Shown here piece after piece: positions 53,601 to 62,363 of a stretch of 64,000 bases of DNA. The notes below the pieces were generated by a model, which did no database searches, was not told where the DNA came from, and saw nothing but the letters and a program-made list of their open reading frames with translations. This DNA comes from Sulfitobacter sp. DFL-14 (GTDB lineage: Bacteria > Pseudomonadota > Alphaproteobacteria > Rhodobacterales > Rhodobacteraceae): contig NZ_QBFD01000029.1 of assembly GCF_003335585.1 (NCBI RefSeq), positions 281,523-345,522 of the forward strand, read 5' to 3'. The translations under genes and the position numbers were made by a program. Position 1 is the stretch's first letter, and each line of letters starts with the position of its first letter.

Positions 53601-54050
53601 CTGATGGCCTACAAGGACGAATACGAGGTCGCCCGCCTGCACAGCCAGACCGGCTTTGCCGCGCGCATCGCCGAGGAGTTCGAGGGCGATTACAAGGTCA
53701 GATACCACCTCGCCCCGCCGATCTGGCCCACCGGCCATGACACCCGTGGCCGCCCCTTCAAGAAGAGCTTTGGCCCCTGGATGGGGTCTGCCTTCCGCGT
53801 GCTGGCCCGGATGAAGCGCCTGCGCGGCAGCTGGGCGGATGTGTTTTCCTATGGGGCGGACCGGCGGCTGGAAGTGGCGCTGATCGGCTGGTACGCGGAT
53901 CTGCTGGACCAGGTGGCCCGCAGTGCATTGCCCGAGGAGGACAAACTGGCCCTGCTCGCCGCACCGATGGAAATCCGCGGCTACGGCCCGGTCAAGGAAA
54001 AGGCGGCTGAAAAGGTCCGCGCCGAGGTGAAGGCGCAGCTGTCGGCGTAA
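50652..54050 (+). CDS. fused indolepyruvate ferredoxin oxidoreductase
   Basis: The 1132-residue protein fuses the parts of the archaeal IorA/IorB enzyme. An N-terminal pyrimidine-binding domain (about 25-250) is followed by the TPP domain with CSGCPHNTS (434-442). A ferredoxin segment carries CEGCGDCSLESNC and CNKDYSCLNGFC, and the gamma-like domain contains VTGVGGTGVVTVGALIS; a C-terminal extension completes it. It oxidatively decarboxylates aryl-2-oxoacids from Trp, Phe and Tyr transamination to aryl-acetyl-CoA, reducing ferredoxin. The start ATG follows AGGAGG. Its 3' end is repeated downstream (see 53985-54342). Cytosolic; aromatic specificity is inferred from the family. Confidence 0.92.
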   Translation: MTKQDQNFSTYALDDRYALPRGRVFMTGTQALVRIMLDQARRDQAAGLNTAGFVSGYRGSPLGGLDQEMWRNKSRLDAGRIKFLPAVNEDLGATAVLGAQQAHLDPHAEVEGVFSMWYGKGPGVDRSGDALKHGNAYGSAPKGGVLVVAGDDHGCVSSSMPHQSDVAFMAWFMPTLNPASVAEYQTFGEYGFALSRFTGTWVGFKAISETVESGASVDLAPDRDFVQPDYTAPQGGLHVRLGDLPSPLIETRLHDKLEAVEAFVEANPIDRRIYDLPDASFGIVTTGKGHLDLMEALRLLGLTEDRCRALGIDIYKVGMVWPLARRDALAFVRSKREVLVIEEKRGIIESQFKEAFYDWPGSKPARMVGKHDENLEELVPWTGELSPLKLVPILAARLHAFFPDEGLQDKARALTDTPPTLLNVPGATRTPYFCSGCPHNTSTRLPEGSTANSGIGCHVMASWMDRDTAGFAQMGGEGVPWIATSMFNGGKHVFQNLGEGTWYHSGSLAIRQAVAAKTNITYKILYNDAVAMTGGQPVDGPVSVNGIAQAARAEGVTRIAIVSDMPEKFAQGDFPRGTTFDHRRDLDTVQRELRDIPGVTVLIYEQMCATEKRRKRKRGTLEDPPKFVMINDLVCEGCGDCSLESNCLSVEPKKTEFGTKRQINLSTCNKDYSCLNGFCPSFVTIEGATRRRKSGAGFDVAEMAAALPDPEMPRLDDPYDLLVTGVGGTGVVTVGALISMAAHLEGKGASVLDFTGFAQKFGTVLGYVRLANRPGDVHQVRIEEGHADAVIGCDMVVSSAPKASAHYRRGTRIVLNRAEMPTGDLVLNRDADLAMDRREAVIAGVVGAGNLSAFDANAMAERLMGDAVFANVMMLGFAWQKGLVPVSLTALYQAIELNGVAPDRNKDAFAYGRVMAADPDKLALPQPTPPDETVRGLIDRRMAFLTDYQDAAYARRYAETLARFADTGATDAMQRAAAKSLFKLMAYKDEYEVARLHSQTGFAARIAEEFEGDYKVRYHLAPPIWPTGHDTRGRPFKKSFGPWMGSAFRVLARMKRLRGSWADVFSYGADRRLEVALIGWYADLLDQVARSALPEEDKLALLAAPMEIRGYGPVKEKAAEKVRAEVKAQLSA

Positions 54051-54342
54051 CGTTTTCTTCAAAGAAAACGGACCGGAGTTTTCAAAAACTCCGAAACGCG
54101 GCAAGGCACGGTCAGGGAAAAGGCGGCCGAAAGTGCCGCACCAAGGCACAGGCGCTGCCGCCTGCCTTACGTTTTCTTCAAAGAAAACGGACCGGAGTTT
54201 TCAAAAACTCCGAAACGCGGCAGGGCACGGTCAGGGAAAAGGCGGCCAAAAGCGCCGCCCCAAGGCAAAGATGCTGCCGCCAGCCTTACGTTTTCTTCAA
54301 AGAAAACGGACCGGAGTTTTCAAAAACTCCGGCACGCGGCGA
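53985..54342. repeat. tandem repeat of a ~119-nt unit covering the ior 3' end and terminator
   Basis: Three units start at about 53985, 54105 and 54224 with GGCCCGGTCA-like openings. A truncated fourth opening lies at 54343. Unit 1 contains the last ~65 nt of the oxidoreductase gene plus paired hairpins (CGTTTTCTTCAAAGAAAACG at 54051 and a CGGAGTTTT stem at 54074). Units 2 and 3 carry diverged copies of the coding end but almost unchanged hairpins (54170 and 54289). The remaining 54343-54404 contains no feature. Confidence 0.85.
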
Positions 54343-54404
54343 GGCCCGGTAAGCGCTCAAACGTTCATCACCCCCGGCACGCTGGCAGGATCAGGCGGCA
54401 GCCC

Positions 54405-55841
54405 TCAGTCCATGTCCCGGAACACTGCATAGGCCGCCCGGTAACGCGCATGGCCATCTGCCATCGCGGCACTCAGGGTCGGGTCAGGCGCCATGCTGTG
54501 CGCGATCGGGGGTTTGGCAGCAATCTCCGCCCCGGCTCCGGTCGCGGCCATCTGACCCAGCCGCGCCGCGCCCAGGGCCGCACCGAAATCGCCCGCCTGC
54601 GGCACCTCCAGCGGAAAGCCCAGGGTGCTGGCCAGCATCGACAGCCAATGATCCGACCGCGCTCCGCCGCCCAGCGCCAGCGCGCTTTCGATCCGCGTGC
54701 CGGTTGCCCCCAGGGCGAGGTTGCAGTCTGCAAAGGCATAGCTGACCCCCTGCAAGACCGCACGGGCCGCCGCACGGGCATCGGTGGCGTGATCCAGATG
54801 CAGGAACTGCCCCCGGACCGCCGCATCATTATGCGGCGTACGCTCGCCACCCAGATAGGGCAGGAACAGCGTCCGGCCCGGGGCCTGCACGCTTCCCAGA
54901 TCGCGGGTCAGAGCGGCCGCCGATTGCCCGGTCAGCCGCGCCAGCCATTCCAGGGCATCGGTTGCCGCAAGGATCACCCCCATCTGGTGCCATGTATCCG
55001 GCACCGCATGGCAGAAGGTATGCACCGCCGTCTCCGGGTCGGGGCGATAGCCGTCATTGGCGGCAAAGAGCACGCCCGAGGTGCCCAGCGACAAAAAGGC
55101 TGTGCCATCGCGCACCACCCCTGCCCCGATGGCCGCCGCCGCATTGTCCCCGGCACCGCCCGCCACCACCGCGCGCGGCAAGCCCAGCTCTGCCGCCAGA
55201 TCGGCCCGCAACCGGCCCGAAACCTCCGACCCTTCGACTAGCGCCGGCATCTGCGCGCGGCCAAGATGGCACGCCGCCAGCAGCTCATCGGACCAGTCCC
55301 GCGTGCCGGTGTTCAGCCAAGCGGTTCCGGCGGCGTCGGACATTTCCGACACATGTTCGCCGGTCAGGAACAGGCGCAGGTAATCCTTGGGCAGCAGCAC
55401 TTTGGCGATCCTGTCAAAAACCGCCCGCTCGTTCTCGCGCACCCATTCGACCTTGGGCGCGGTAAAGCCGGGAAAGACGATGTTGCCGGTGATCTCGCGG
55501 AACTGCGGCTGGGCGTCCATCGCGGCGGCCTGCACATGGCTGCGGGTGTCGTTCCATAGCATGCAGGGCCGCAGCGGCGCGTCATCGGCACCGACCAGCG
55601 TGGCCCCATGCATATGCCCCGACAGGCCAATGCCCGCGACGCCCGAACAATCATGCGCCGCCGCCAGCGCGCCCAGCGCCTGCACCGCCGCGTCACACCA
55701 GCTTTGCGGGTCCTGCTCGGACCAGCCTGTGCCGGGGCGCTGCACGCTCAGCGGCACCGCATGTTCCGCCAGCACCTCATGCGCGTCATTTATCAGGATC
55801 GCCTTCAGCGAGGATGTTCCCAGATCAAGGCCGATATACAT
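54405..55841 (-). CDS. xylB: xylulokinase
   Basis: The 478-residue FGGY-family kinase starts [17 protein letters not shown], has the substrate motif [11 protein letters not shown] and the ATP-binding segment [13 protein letters not shown]. It phosphorylates D-xylulose to xylulose-5-phosphate. It is the last gene of the xylF-xylH-xylG-xylB operon, sharing a base with the ATPase stop. Xylose isomerase (xylA) is not in the window. Confidence 0.92.
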   Translation of the reverse strand: MYIGLDLGTSSLKAILINDAHEVLAEHAVPLSVQRPGTGWSEQDPQSWCDAAVQALGALAAAHDCSGVAGIGLSGHMHGATLVGADDAPLRPCMLWNDTRSHVQAAAMDAQPQFREITGNIVFPGFTAPKVEWVRENERAVFDRIAKVLLPKDYLRLFLTGEHVSEMSDAAGTAWLNTGTRDWSDELLAACHLGRAQMPALVEGSEVSGRLRADLAAELGLPRAVVAGGAGDNAAAAIGAGVVRDGTAFLSLGTSGVLFAANDGYRPDPETAVHTFCHAVPDTWHQMGVILAATDALEWLARLTGQSAAALTRDLGSVQAPGRTLFLPYLGGERTPHNDAAVRGQFLHLDHATDARAAARAVLQGVSYAFADCNLALGATGTRIESALALGGGARSDHWLSMLASTLGFPLEVPQAGDFGAALGAARLGQMAATGAGAEIAAKPPIAHSMAPDPTLSAAMADGHARYRAAYAVFRDMD

Positions 55842-56590
55842 CAGGCGGCCTCGCGCGGGTTCTTGCCCAGGATGATCATCGACAGGATGTCATCCTCCGT
55901 CACATCCTCGACCCTTTCGGTGCCGACCATCTGGCCGTTCTTCATCACTGCCACACGGTCACATAGCTCCATCATCTCGCGGGTGTCATGGCTGATCAGG
56001 AAAATGCCCAGCCCCTGTTTCTTCAGCTCCTGGATCAGCTCGGCCACCATCGCGGTCTCATGCACCCCCAGCGCCGCCGTGGGTTCATCCATGATCAGGA
56101 TCCTGGCGTTGAAATAGACCGCGCGGGCAATCGCCACCGACTGGCGCTGCCCGCCCGACAGGGCCGACACCGGCTCTTTCAGCTTTTTGAAGTTGGGGTT
56201 GAGCCGGGCCATGATCTTGCGCGTCTCCGCCTCCATCCGGTCGTCATCGACAAAGCCGAGCCCGGTGATCAGCTCGCGCCCCAGAAACAGGTTGCTGGCG
56301 GCATCCAGATTATCGGCCAGCGCGAGCGTCTGGTAGATCGTCTCGATGTTGTAGTCGCGGGCGTCGCGGGGCGAATGGATCGTGGCACGTTCGCCCTCGA
56401 TCCAGATCTCGCCGGAATCCATCTTGTAGGCCCCCGACAGCATCTTGATCAGGGTCGATTTGCCGGCCCCGTTATGGCCCAGCAGGCCCACCACCTCGCC
56501 GGCGTGCAGGTTGATGCTGACATTGTCCACCGCCTGCACCCCGCCAAAGGCGATGGAGACGTTTTTCATTTCGACCAAAGGCGTTGTCAT
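55841..56590 (-). CDS. xylG: xylose-type ABC transporter ATPase, single-domain
   Basis: The 249-residue protein has one ABC domain: Walker [10 protein letters not shown], signature LSGGQRQ, Walker [13 protein letters not shown]. Enteric XylG has two fused ABC domains (~510 residues), so this short form works as a homodimer, as in many alphaproteobacterial sugar transporters. The last residue of the Walker B extension is Gly rather than the usual Asp. It sits directly after the permease gene and overlaps the kinase gene by one base. Confidence 0.88.
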   Translation of the reverse strand: MTTPLVEMKNVSIAFGGVQAVDNVSINLHAGEVVGLLGHNGAGKSTLIKMLSGAYKMDSGEIWIEGERATIHSPRDARDYNIETIYQTLALADNLDAASNLFLGRELITGLGFVDDDRMEAETRKIMARLNPNFKKLKEPVSALSGGQRQSVAIARAVYFNARILIMDEPTAALGVHETAMVAELIQELKKQGLGIFLISHDTREMMELCDRVAVMKNGQMVGTERVEDVTEDDILSMIILGKNPREAA

Positions 56591-57892
56591 TTACTTGGCC
56601 CCCATTCTCTTGCGATACTGAATGTCGATAAAGACCGCAAAGACCAGCACCGAGCCCACCACGATGTTCTGCAAGGGTGCATCGACCCCCACCATTGCCA
56701 TGCCCGATTGCAGCGACTGCATGATCAGCGCGCCCAGGATCGCGCCATAGATCGTGCCGATCCCCCCCGACAGCGCAGTGCCGCCGATGACCGCCGCCGC
56801 GATCACGCGCAATTCGTCCAGCGTGCCCAGGTCGTTGGAATGGTTGGCCAGCCGCGAAGAGGCGACGATGGCGGAAATTGCGCAGAGAACGCCCATCAGG
56901 GCAAAGATCTTGACCGTGAGGAACCGCGTATTGATCCCCGACAGCTCCGCCGCATCCGGGTTGCCGCCGGTGGCAAAGATATAGCGGCCAAAGCGGGTGC
57001 GCCGCGCAATCACGGTCATCACAACCGCAATGCCCAGCAGCAGCAGCACCGAAATCGGCAGCCCGTAGACCGGGTTGCAGCCCTCGGCCACCTCGCAGCC
57101 GTATTTTGCCGGGTCGCGTGCCACCACCCGCTCCGGCACGCCGTAATTGGTCAGGATCGCGATGAACCCCGCAATGGCAGCGGTGGCGATCACCGCCAGC
57201 GTCACCTCGGCCCAAAGCGGCTTGACCGGAAAGTCATGCGCCACCTTCACCCGGCGGGCGTTGAAGATCAGGATCACGGTGGCCGCGATGGCGATGACAC
57301 CCAGCCCCCAGCTCAGCGGCCCGCCAAGGGTTCCGTTGATGCCGCCGAATGTCATGAAGGTACTGTCCAGCGGCCCGATGGTCTGGCCCGCCGTCTGATA
57401 CCAGCCCACGTTGCGCCAGATCAGGAAACCGCCCAGCGTCACAATAAAGGCGGGAATGCCCTGGTATCCGATCAGCCAGCCATTGAAGGCCCCGATCATC
57501 CCGCCAAAGATCACACCCACGGTGATGGCGATCCACGGGATTGCCCAATGGCCGATCTCCAGCCCGAGGCCCGGCAACCAGCGCACCTGCGTCATCGCCA
57601 TCAGCGCCGAACAGGCCGCGAGGATCGCGCCGACGCTCAGGTCGATGTGGCGTGTGACGATGACAAAGACCATCCCCGTCGCCATGATCGCGACCGAAGC
57701 CGTCTGGATCGTCAGGTTGAAGATGTTGCGCGGCGTCAGGAAACGCCCGTCAGTCAATACGTTGAAAACCAACGCCACCAGAATGAAAGCCCCGATCATG
57801 CCCAGCAAACGGGTGTCGATCTCAAGCGAGCTGAGAAAGCTGCGTTTGGGGGCTGTCGGGCTTGGCCGGGTGTCGGTCGTGGAATCGGTCAT
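56591..57892 (-). CDS. xylH: xylose-type ABC transporter permease
   Basis: The 433-residue permease has about ten to twelve hydrophobic segments and the XylH/RbsC-type motifs SVGAILAACSALMA and GGNPDAAELSGIN. It starts after a 139-nt gap from xylF that contains a strong hairpin (58000-58023), typical of operons where the binding protein is made in excess. Its longer length than RbsC fits XylH. Confidence 0.9.
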   Translation of the reverse strand: MTDSTTDTRPSPTAPKRSFLSSLEIDTRLLGMIGAFILVALVFNVLTDGRFLTPRNIFNLTIQTASVAIMATGMVFVIVTRHIDLSVGAILAACSALMAMTQVRWLPGLGLEIGHWAIPWIAITVGVIFGGMIGAFNGWLIGYQGIPAFIVTLGGFLIWRNVGWYQTAGQTIGPLDSTFMTFGGINGTLGGPLSWGLGVIAIAATVILIFNARRVKVAHDFPVKPLWAEVTLAVIATAAIAGFIAILTNYGVPERVVARDPAKYGCEVAEGCNPVYGLPISVLLLLGIAVVMTVIARRTRFGRYIFATGGNPDAAELSGINTRFLTVKIFALMGVLCAISAIVASSRLANHSNDLGTLDELRVIAAAVIGGTALSGGIGTIYGAILGALIMQSLQSGMAMVGVDAPLQNIVVGSVLVFAVFIDIQYRKRMGAK

Positions 57893-57999
57893 GTCTATGG
57901 CCTTCGCATATGGCGCGACGGGCCCCTGCAGGGCCGTGCGGCGCGGTGCGGAATCAGGGGGTGTGCATCAACTGCGCGGCGCGCGGCTGAATGATATCT

Positions 58000-58023
58000 C
58001 GGGGGCGGCGCGGGCCGCCCCCG
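58000..58023 (-). terminator. xylF-xylH intergenic hairpin (attenuator or 3'-stabiliser)
   Basis: A perfect 10-bp stem CGGGGGCGGC / GCCGCCCCCG with a GCGG loop lies just after the xylF stop. Lacking a clear T-run, it is more likely an mRNA-stabilising or partial-termination structure that lowers expression of the downstream genes. Confidence 0.65.
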
Positions 58024-58031
58024 GATCGCGG

Positions 58032-59063
58032 TCAGTTACAGGGTGCCGGACCGTCGGTCACGCCCTGGCACAGGGCCTCCTGGGTGATCCAGCCCGCGTC
58101 GGTCACGACGGTCAGGTTGTCGGCGGTCACCGGCACCGGGGCCAGGAACTTTGCCGTCAGCACGGTGCCGCCCGGCGATGTCCATTCCTGCGCGCCCTCG
58201 ACGGCAGACATTTCTGTGCCGCCTGCCAGGGCCACAGCGATTTCACCCGCAGCCTTGCCCAGCTCGCGCGCGTCCTTCCAGACGGAAACGGTCTGTGTCC
58301 CCTTGGCGACGCGGTTCAACGCGGCGTGGTCGCCGTCCTGACCGGAAACCGGGATGCCTTCCATGCCCTGTGCCGTCAGCGCGGCAACAACGCCACCTGC
58401 GGTGCCGTCATTCGACGCCACAACCGCATCGACGTTGTTGTCGTTCGCCGTCAGGATCTGCTCCATGTTGCGCTGCGCATTGGCAGGCAGCCAGCCGTCT
58501 GTATAGGCTTCATCGACGATGGTGATCTTGCCCGCGTCGATGGCCTCCTGCAGCACTTCCTGCTGGCCGCCACGCAGGAAATCCGCGTTCGGATCGGTGG
58601 GCGAGCCCTTGATCATCACGTAATTGCCTTCCGGCTGCGCCTCGAACACGGCACGGGCCTGCATCCGGCCAACTTCCACGTTGTCGAAGGTCAGATAGAA
58701 GGCGCGGCTGTCTTCGATCAGGCGGTCATAGCCGACAACCGGAATCCCCTCGGCCGCAGCGGCATCCACGGCGGGGCCGATCGCGGCACTGTCCTGCGCC
58801 AGAATGATCAGCGCATCGACGCCCTGGGCGATCAGGCTTTCCACGTCCGACAGCTGCTTGGCCGAAGATGACTGTGCATCGGCTGAGACATAGGTCGCGC
58901 CGGCAGCTTCCAGAGCGCCCTTGATTGCGGCCTCATCGGTTTTCCAGCGCTCTTCCTGGAAATTCGACCAGCTCACGCCGACCGTCATGCTGTGACTATC
59001 CGCCCAGGCGAATGATGTGAAACCTGCGACCGCAACGCCAGCCGCGAGCATTTTTTTGAACAT
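58032..59063 (-). CDS. xylF: xylose-type periplasmic binding protein
   Basis: The 343-residue protein has a Sec signal (ending TSFAWA) and the periplasmic-binding-protein fold typical of XylF (TVGVSWSNFQEERW, VVASNDGTAGGVVAALTAQG, GQDGD). XylF binds D-xylose with high affinity. The ATG has GGAGG upstream. It is first in the operon and divergent from a ROK regulator gene with a candidate operator between them. Confidence 0.91.
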   Translation of the reverse strand: MFKKMLAAGVAVAGFTSFAWADSHSMTVGVSWSNFQEERWKTDEAAIKGALEAAGATYVSADAQSSSAKQLSDVESLIAQGVDALIILAQDSAAIGPAVDAAAAEGIPVVGYDRLIEDSRAFYLTFDNVEVGRMQARAVFEAQPEGNYVMIKGSPTDPNADFLRGGQQEVLQEAIDAGKITIVDEAYTDGWLPANAQRNMEQILTANDNNVDAVVASNDGTAGGVVAALTAQGMEGIPVSGQDGDHAALNRVAKGTQTVSVWKDARELGKAAGEIAVALAGGTEMSAVEGAQEWTSPGGTVLTAKFLAPVPVTADNLTVVTDAGWITQEALCQGVTDGPAPCN

Positions 59064-59136
59064 GTCGTCCTCCCTTATGATTCCCCCTGTCGCGCAGGAG
59101 GCGAGTCAGTTGACCCTGAGAATAAGGTCGCTCAAT

Positions 59137-59157
59137 TTATTTTAGCTGTCAAAATAA
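59137..59157. promoter_or_regulatory. candidate XylR (ROK) operator
   Basis: Perfect inverted arms TTATTTT and AAAATAA are separated by 7 nt (AGCTGTC). The site lies in the divergent xylF-xylR region, 74 nt upstream of xylF. AT-rich palindromes of this form are usual for ROK repressors. Function is inferred. Confidence 0.5.
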
Positions 59158-59271
59158 TAATTCTCAAAACGCTCCTATATTCACAGATTTTCCTTCCCAA
59201 ACGCCAAAGTCTTCGCCAAAATCATGAGAAGCGGCCCATTGACGGGCCATTTATGTTTAGAGGCTGAATTT

Positions 59272-60537
59272 ATGGACGGCCATAGTACTGATCTCGCAGA
59301 GAGCCCGCTGCAAGGATGCGGGCCGCAACTGAGCAAAGGGCGGGCAGCTAACACCCCGCTGCGTGTCCAGATTTTCGATTATGTACGCGCATCCGGTTCC
59401 GCTGCAAGGGCCGACATCACCCGCGCGCTTGATATCAGCGCAGGCTCCGCCACCACCCTCACGGCAGACCTGATTGCGGCGGGATTGCTGCGCGAGGTCA
59501 CCGGCATGACGCGGGAGGCCGGGCGCGGCCGCCCCCCCGTCGCGCTGCAGGTCGTGCCCGATGCGGCCCATGTCATCGGGATCAAACTGTCCTACAACCG
59601 GCACACGGCGGTGCTCACCGATTTTGCGGGCAATATCCTGGCAGACACGGCGCTGCCCACCACTCAGGCCGTTCACTCCATGCCGCAGCTGATGCAAGAG
59701 ATCGGCGCGCTGATCGACCGGATACTCACCGAGAGCGGCAAGGCCCTTGCCGACATCCGCGCCGTCGGCATCGGCATGCCCGGCATCGTCGAATTCGATA
59801 CCGGCACCATCGCATGGTCGGCCCTGCTGTCCGAACGCGACCAGAACCTGCGCGCGGCTTTTGCAACGCGCTTCGACATGCCGGTCTATATCGACAATGA
59901 CGCCAACATGCTGACCCTTGCGGAGCTCTGGTTCGGCGAAGGACGGCAGAAAAGCGATTTCGCGGTGGTGACCATCGAAAACGGCGTCGGCATGGGGCTG
60001 GTGCTGAACAACCGCCTCTATCGCGGCGCGCGGGGCATGGGCCTGGAACTGGGCCACACCAAGGTGCAGCTTGACGGTGCGCTGTGCCGCTGCGGCCAGC
60101 GCGGCTGTCTTGAGGCTTATCTCGCCGATTATGCGCTGGCGCGCGAGGCCGCAACCGCCCTCGGCCCCGGCACTGACACACCGCAAAGCAGCCAGATGCT
60201 GCTTGAAACCCTGTTCCAGAATGCCAAGGCCGGAAACCGCGCCGCACGCACCATCTTTGAACGCGCCGGGCGGTATTTGTCTGTCGGCCTGTCAAATGTC
60301 GTGCAATTGTTCGATCCTGAGCTGATCATCCTGTCGGGGGAGCGGATGCAATACGACTACCTTTATGCCACCGAAGTGCTGACGGAGATGCAGGAGCTGA
60401 CCCTGTCCGAGGGCCGCGCCCCCTGCGAAGTGGCGATCCACGCCTGGGGCGATCTGGTCTGGGCGCGGGGGGCCACCGCGCTGGCGCTCTCGGCACTGAC
60501 CGACACGCTGATCGGTGGAGAAGGGGAAACAACATGA
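59272..60537 (+). CDS. xylR: ROK family transcriptional regulator of xylose genes
   Basis: The 421-residue protein has an N-terminal winged helix (about 30-90, SAARADITRALDISAGSATT) followed by a ROK domain with IENGVGMGLV and a zinc-binding GALCRCGQRGCLEAYL motif. ROK repressors release DNA upon binding a sugar. The ATG at 59272 has AGAGG upstream and is preferred to a start 48 nt earlier. It is divergent from xylF and overlaps the next gene by 4 nt. Xylose specificity comes from context. Confidence 0.88.
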   Translation: MDGHSTDLAESPLQGCGPQLSKGRAANTPLRVQIFDYVRASGSAARADITRALDISAGSATTLTADLIAAGLLREVTGMTREAGRGRPPVALQVVPDAAHVIGIKLSYNRHTAVLTDFAGNILADTALPTTQAVHSMPQLMQEIGALIDRILTESGKALADIRAVGIGMPGIVEFDTGTIAWSALLSERDQNLRAAFATRFDMPVYIDNDANMLTLAELWFGEGRQKSDFAVVTIENGVGMGLVLNNRLYRGARGMGLELGHTKVQLDGALCRCGQRGCLEAYLADYALAREAATALGPGTDTPQSSQMLLETLFQNAKAGNRAARTIFERAGRYLSVGLSNVVQLFDPELIILSGERMQYDYLYATEVLTEMQELTLSEGRAPCEVAIHAWGDLVWARGATALALSALTDTLIGGEGETT

Positions 60538-62018
60538 AACGCGCGCTCCTGCTCGCCTGCCTCATCGGCACCACGGCCCAGGCCGGCCCGCTGTTCGAGG
60601 ACATGTCAGGCGCCCTGCCCGCGCACAGCTATACCGGCGGATGGGAACATTTTGTCGGCGGCGGTGTCGCGGTCTTTGATTGCGACGGCGACAGCCTGCC
60701 CGACATCTTTGCCGCAGGCGGAGAGGCCCCTGCCACCCTGATCCGCAACCGGGGCGATTTCCAGTTTGAAGCCGCCCCCCTGCCCCCGCTGACCGGCGTC
60801 ACCGGGGCCTATCCCATCCACATGGATGCTGACGGGCGGATGGACCTTTTCGTTCTGCGCGCGGGCCAGAACATGGCCCTGCGCGGCGGTGCCGATTGCA
60901 GCTTTGCGGATGCCACCGCGCAATGGGGCATTCCAGCCGATACTCGGTGGAGCACGGCTTTCACCGCATGGTGGGAGGACGGTGACAGCCGCCCGACCCT
61001 GGCCATCGGCAACTACGTGGACCGCAGCGATCCCGATGGCCCTTTCGAGGCCTGCGATGAAAACACCATTCTGCGCCCCGTCGCGGGCGGCTATGAAGCC
61101 GCGCCGCTCACGCCGGGCTTCTGCCCCCTGTCGATGCTGGCAGCACGGGATGCACGGGGCCGCCAGACGCTGCGCATCTCCAACGACCGGCACTATTACG
61201 TCAAAGGCGGCCATGAACAGATGTGGGACATCGCGGAGCGCCGTTTTCTGGGGCCGGAGGACGGCTGGCAGAACGTGGCGCTCTGGGGCATGGGGATCGC
61301 CTCGCGCGATCTTACCGGGGATGGCGCGGACGAGGTGATGCTGACCTCCATGGGCGACCAGCTGTTGCAGATCGCCCAGCCCGACGGCACCTATGCCGCC
61401 GCACCCTATGCCATCGGCACCTATGCCCAGCGGCCCCATACCGGCGGTGACGGACGCCCCTCCACCGGATGGCACGCCGAATTCGGCGATGTGGACAATG
61501 ACGGCCGCGCCGACCTGTTCATTGCCAAGGGCAACGTGGACCAGATGCCGGGCCTGGCCACGCGCGACCCCAACAACCTGCTGATGCAACAAGCTGACGG
61601 CACTTTCACCGAAAGCGCGGCAGAGGCCGGGGTGGCCACCGTCAAACGGTCACGCGGCGCGGCGCTGGCGGATTTCGATGGCGACGGGCAGCTTGACCTG
61701 CTGGTGCTGAACCGCCGCGCCCCGCTTGAGATCTATCGCAATGTGACCCCCGAGACGGGCCATTGGCTTGGCATCACGCTGCAGCAGAAAGATGGCAACC
61801 GCGATGCCATAGGCGCCGTAATCGACCTGCGCAGCGGCCCGCTGCGGCAATCCCTGCAACAGGTGATCGGCGGCGGTCACGCGGGTGGTCAGATGCTGCC
61901 GCGCCATTTCGGATTGGGCGCGGCGGAGAGCGCGAAAGTCACGGTCACCTGGCCCGATGGCAGCAGCACGGCACATGACCTCAGCGCGGGCATGACCCAC
62001 CTCATCGAAAAGCCCTAG
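60534..62018 (+). CDS. CRTAC1/VCBS-type secreted protein with ASPIC_UnbV domain
   Basis: The 494-residue protein has a signal peptide (MKRALLLACLIGTTAQA) and a FG-GAP/VCBS beta-propeller with repeated calcium loops (DCDGDSLPD, DADGRMD, DVDNDGRADL, DFDGDGQLDL). A C-terminal ASPIC_UnbV domain starts about HWLGITLQQKDG. It should be a periplasmic or surface calcium-binding protein. It overlaps xylR by 4 nt yet has no evident link to xylose; the convergent diheme peroxidase is a common companion of this family. The ligand is unknown. Confidence 0.83.
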   Translation: MKRALLLACLIGTTAQAGPLFEDMSGALPAHSYTGGWEHFVGGGVAVFDCDGDSLPDIFAAGGEAPATLIRNRGDFQFEAAPLPPLTGVTGAYPIHMDADGRMDLFVLRAGQNMALRGGADCSFADATAQWGIPADTRWSTAFTAWWEDGDSRPTLAIGNYVDRSDPDGPFEACDENTILRPVAGGYEAAPLTPGFCPLSMLAARDARGRQTLRISNDRHYYVKGGHEQMWDIAERRFLGPEDGWQNVALWGMGIASRDLTGDGADEVMLTSMGDQLLQIAQPDGTYAAAPYAIGTYAQRPHTGGDGRPSTGWHAEFGDVDNDGRADLFIAKGNVDQMPGLATRDPNNLLMQQADGTFTESAAEAGVATVKRSRGAALADFDGDGQLDLLVLNRRAPLEIYRNVTPETGHWLGITLQQKDGNRDAIGAVIDLRSGPLRQSLQQVIGGGHAGGQMLPRHFGLGAAESAKVTVTWPDGSSTAHDLSAGMTHLIEKP

Positions 62019-62065
62019 TCATCCGAAATCAAAGTTCGGTTCTTTGAATACAGCTCTCAACGGCA

Positions 62066-62208
62066 GGTTCGCGCCCGACCCCGAGGGCGGTCCTCCATTT
62101 GGCGAGACATTTTCATTTTTTCATACTTCACAGCATTTTGCGAAGTCGGAGTTTCGCACCCGCCCTGGGGGGCGGGGTCGGGTGCGAACCGGATCGCAAG
62201 CGATCCGG
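62066..62208. repeat. large inverted repeat and hairpins between convergent genes
   Basis: The 17-nt arm GGTTCGCGCCCGACCCC (62066) recurs inverted at 62174-62190 with one mismatch. A hairpin at 62155-62186 (CGCACCCG / CGGGTGCG) and a perfect one at 62189-62208 (CCGGATCGC / GCGATCCGG) follow. Together these probably form a bidirectional terminator. The rest of the 345-nt gap (62019-62363) has no gene. Confidence 0.7.
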
Positions 62209-62363
62209 GGGCAGTGGAAAATGGTGCGCATTTCGTTTCCGCCATACTAGCGAGGTATCCCGCCCCCGCGCGCGGCGTTAAACAACCAAAAATGTTTATT
62301 AACAATGTATTAGGCCCCACACGGGGAACTCTCCGGCTACTTATTACCTGGTGCCAGGTCCCG

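Noticed and set aside
51807..54149. 780-codon minus-strand open frame opposite the indolepyruvate oxidoreductase gene
   Set aside because: A GC-bias shadow: low-complexity His/Gly/Gln composition, while the plus strand has clear TPP and Fe-S motifs.
53985..54342. Possible CRISPR array
   Set aside because: Repeats of ~119 nt without unique ~30-nt spacers; the unit is derived from a gene end and terminator, and no cas genes are present.
55988..57994. 668-codon plus-strand open frame opposite xylG and xylH
   Set aside because: The minus strand carries Walker and permease motifs; the plus frame is His/Arg/Asp-rich with no recognisable fold.
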